Notes under the pieces: model-generated
What the model was told of the DNA's origin: nothing
The model's database searches: none
Seen by the model: the letters and a program-made list of their open reading frames with translations, nothing else
Shown here: positions 4,835 through 6,223 of the stretch, piece after piece
How positions within the stretch are numbered: position 1 is the stretch's first letter
Layout of the letters: each line of letters begins with the position of its first letter
Assembly: GCA_013816415.1 (NCBI GenBank)
Contig: JACDEN010000177.1
Coordinates: 1-6,223, forward strand
Reading direction: 5' to 3'
Length of the DNA: 6,223 bases
DNA from: Planctomycetota bacterium
GTDB taxonomy: Bacteria; Planctomycetota; UBA11346
Position numbers and translations under genes: made by a program

Positions 4835-6223
4835 TCAGGCGGAGCGGCGACGGCGTGCGAAGCCGATCGCGGCGAAGCCAATCAGCACAGCCGCGCCAGA
4901 GCCGAGTCCGCAGCCACCGCTCGAGCCGTTCGAGGGGAGCGGTTTGACAGAACCCGTCGTGGTACCGCCGGTCGTGGTGGTTGTGGTGGTCGTGCTGGGA
5001 GGGACCACCGCTGGCACGCTGTTGTCGTCGATCTGGAGATCCTTGTTGTAAGCGAGCGAACCAGCCGTGCCTGGGGCTGGCAAACTGATGTTCGCTGCGT
5101 TGGACACATCGGCGATGGCCCCTCCATTCAGGCTGAGCGCGCCGACAGAGGTGTAATCGAGGTCGAGGCTGTTCTGGCCGCGACCGACGGTGTACGTGAA
5201 CAGGAGGGTCGACGTGCCGCTGCCGCTGGTGTAGCTGACGACCGTCGGGATGGCGCCAGTGTTGAGGGCTAAGGTAGGCGTTCCCGTGACGGTCACCGGC
5301 TCCGTGAATATCGCGAGCAGGGATATGACCGCCCCAGGTCCGTAGGTGCCATTGGTCTTATTGCTGTTGATCGTCGCGAGGAGTGGCGCCGTGGTGTCGG
5401 GGCGACTCTTGATCACCAAGTTCTTGTTAAACCCGAGAGATCCCGGCCCGGAGGTGACCGGGAGGGATGCCCCGAAGGGGAAGACGTTCGACGACGCATC
5501 GGTGATGACCGCGCCGTTGGAGCTCAGGGCCGAGGTGGAGGTGTAATTGAGGTCGGGGGTCCGATGTCCAAGCGTGATGTGGGTATCGGTGATCGTTGTG
5601 TGGGTGATGCTTTGGCTGGTCTCGCTGGCTACGCCGTAGATGAAGACAAGGGTATTGGTTCCAGAGCCGCCGGTGTATTGGGCCTGACTCGGCGGAGAGT
5701 CGAACACCTGGTGGATCACGGTGGCATCGGTGTTGATGGGCCGGTCGTATGAATTGCGATTTGCGGCATCCGCAGCCGAAACCGGCCCACCGATCGGTGT
5801 GGCCGAAGCATCGCCAAGGGACGTGGCGTTGAGACTCAGGAAAGGTCCCGTGCCGCCGTTGAGATTGACGAACACCGGCTTCGAAAAGGTGACGAGGATC
5901 GGGATGAGCGTGCCGCCACCGTAGACACCGTCGGGCGTCGTCGCGGTGACGCTCAGGACCTGCGGACCGACGGCGGTGGTCGTGGTGTCGATGGCGATGT
6001 TCTTGTTCAGGCTCAGCGATCCGGTCGCCCCGGGCGGGGGGAGCGTGCGATCTGCCGCCGTCGGAGTCGGTGAGGCTCCGTCCGTGATCGTGCCGCCAAC
6101 AATCTGCGGCGCGGACAACAGCACCTCGAGATCGGTCGTGGTGTCTGTGGCCTGGACGGTGTAGACGAAGGTCAGCGTGGTGGTGCTCGTCCCCGACGCA
6201 TAGGAGATGACGCGGCTGGCCGG
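4835..6223 (-). CDS. Repeat-containing surface/secreted protein, C-terminal part (5' end outside window)
   Basis: The frame is open to the right edge (462 residues visible), so the protein starts beyond 6223. A GTG at 6122-6124 is inside a repeat and is not the start. It is built of Ig-like, Thr/Ser/Gly-rich repeats. Unit 1 is partial (visible residues 1-79), unit 2 is long (89-272) and unit 3 is standard (281-399). Shared landmarks are G(T/V)Y(G)xGxxI, F(S/T)(K/E)PV, YTSGSGTSTL-like, DLDYTS, LNGGxIxD, LPxPGxxGSLxxNKxLxID. The same repeat occurs in large exported proteins of several phyla. After unit 3 come a Thr-rich linker (408-425, with eight Thr in a row) and a C-terminal tail (436-462) with Gly-Gly-Cys-Gly, a hydrophobic segment and four Arg, resembling CTERM sorting signals. 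Function is unknown; adhesion or matrix roles are guesses. Composition (Thr/Ser-rich, Lys-poor) is typical of exported repeat proteins. Confidence 0.85.
   Translation of the reverse strand, partial: PASRVISYASGTSTTTLTFVYTVQATDTTTDLEVLLSAPQIVGGTITDGASPTPTAADRTLPPPGATGSLSLNKNIAIDTTTTAVGPQVLSVTATTPDGVYGGGTLIPILVTFSKPVFVNLNGGTGPFLSLNATSLGDASATPIGGPVSAADAANRNSYDRPINTDATVIHQVFDSPPSQAQYTGGSGTNTLVFIYGVASETSQSITHTTITDTHITLGHRTPDLNYTSTSALSSNGAVITDASSNVFPFGASLPVTSGPGSLGFNKNLVIKSRPDTTAPLLATINSNKTNGTYGPGAVISLLAIFTEPVTVTGTPTLALNTGAIPTVVSYTSGSGTSTLLFTYTVGRGQNSLDLDYTSVGALSLNGGAIADVSNAANISLPAPGTAGSLAYNKDLQIDDNSVPAVVPPSTTTTTTTTGGTTTGSVKPLPSNGSSGGCGLGSGAAVLIGFAAIGFARRRRSA
4838..4918 (-). other. C-terminal sorting-type tail: GGCGLGSG, hydrophobic span, RRRR
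   Basis: The last 27 residues of the surface protein read GGCGLGSG, then about 13 mostly hydrophobic residues (AAVLIGFAAIGFA), then RRRRSA. Gly-rich motif, single membrane span and Arg cluster at the extreme C-terminus is the tripartite layout of GlyGly-CTERM, MYXO-CTERM and related exosortase-like signals. The Cys after GG recalls Cys-containing variants, in which the Cys may be lipidated or cleaved next to. Which class it belongs to cannot be told by eye. Confidence 0.65.
4970..4993 (-). repeat. ACN codon run encoding eight Thr in the linker
   Basis: Eight consecutive Thr codons (visible residues 411-418), followed by GG and three more Thr, form the flexible linker PPSTTTTTTTTGGTTTGS between the last Ig-like repeat and the sorting tail. 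Thr/Pro/Ser linkers of this kind commonly span the cell envelope. The codons mix ACC, ACG and ACA/ACT types, so this is not a simple trinucleotide slippage tract. Confidence 0.8.
5027..5383 (-). repeat. Ig-like protein repeat, unit 3 (119 residues)
   Basis: Coding repeat from LLATINSNKTNGTYGPG to GSLAYNKDLQID. It is the best-preserved copy and serves as the reference: GTYGPGAVISLLAIF, TEPVTVTGTPTLAL, YTSGSGTSTLLFTYTV, LDLDYTSVGALSLNGG, LPAPGTAGSL. Unit 1 is cut by the window edge but matches from YASGTSTTTLTFVYTV onward. Confidence 0.8.
5408..5959 (-). repeat. Ig-like protein repeat, unit 2, enlarged (184 residues)
   Basis: It runs from VLSVTATTPDGVYGGG to GFNKNLVIK. The repeat landmarks are kept (ILVTFSKPVFV, YTGGSGTNTLVFIYGV, DLNYTSTSALSSNGAVITD, GPGSLGFNKNLVI) but it is about 65 residues longer than unit 3. 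The extra sequence lies mainly in two places: after the PVFV strand (LNATSLGDASATPIGG up to SPPSQAQ) and before DLNYTS (SETSQSITHTTITDTHITLG). Confidence 0.75.
5987..6223 (-). repeat. Ig-like protein repeat, unit 1, partial
   Basis: The last 79 residues of a further copy, from SRVISYASGTSTTTLTF to GSLSLNKNIAID, cut by the right edge. It carries DLEVLLSAPQIVGGTITDG where unit 3 has DLDYTSVGALSLNGGAIAD, so it is divergent. It shows that the repeat array extends past the window. Confidence 0.75.

Noticed and set aside
4388..5272. 294-codon + strand frame over yqgE and the surface-protein gene
   Set aside because: Antisense to two genes with clear family signatures; it crosses their boundary and has no recognisable domain.
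6122..6124. GTG start codon for the surface-protein gene
   Set aside because: It lies inside a repeat unit and the frame is open and repeat-like to the window edge, so the true start is outside.

Overview
The window comes from a GC-rich, Gram-negative-type bacterium. The evidence is strong GC bias at third codon positions, a YqgE/AlgH homologue, and a surface protein with a C-terminal hydrophobic segment plus basic tail. Phylum cannot be fixed from the sequence. The Ig-like repeats, the C-terminal tail and the heptanucleotide arrays would suit Verrucomicrobiota or Acidobacteriota, but this is only an impression. The thrS-infC order common in Proteobacteria and Firmicutes is absent.

Layout: (1) 2-1480 (+), the C-terminal two thirds or so of an M3-family zinc oligopeptidase (PrlC/OpdA type), cut by the left edge. 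(2) 1481-1648, a regulatory leader. It has an extended -10 promoter, a 13-codon ORF reading MSRPVQTTTRTTG, two mutually exclusive hairpins and a T8 tract. (3) 1649-3622 (+), a complete threonyl-tRNA synthetase (thrS). (4) 3589-3726, a GC hairpin in the last codons of thrS, then 11 direct heptamers of GTT(G/A)GTG and 4 inverted heptamers that can fold into a long imperfect stem. The thrS stop codon lies inside the second heptamer. (5) 3750-4112 (+), a YbaB/EbfC-family protein. (6) 4113-4222, a convergent intergenic gap with a 14-bp palindrome. (7) 4223-4777 (-), yqgE/algH. (8) 4835-6223 (-), the C-terminal part of a repeat-containing surface or secreted protein with a Thr-rich linker and a Gly-Cys/hydrophobic/Arg C-terminal tail, cut by the right edge.

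The main discovery candidate is the thrS leader. A promoter places transcription start at or within one base of an ATG that opens a tiny ORF with five threonine codons in six. Its stop codon overlaps the 5' arm of a GC-rich antiterminator hairpin, and a competing weaker hairpin ends directly against T8. This is the architecture of ribosome-mediated transcription attenuation. It suggests that threonyl-tRNA shortage raises synthesis of threonyl-tRNA synthetase, with a leaderless leader-peptide mRNA. The well-studied E. coli thrS control, translational repression through tRNA-Thr mimicry, is different.

Otherwise the genes are housekeeping (peptide turnover, aminoacylation, nucleoid-associated protein, YqgE) beside one surface protein. 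No mobile element, CRISPR array, tRNA or rRNA gene is visible.
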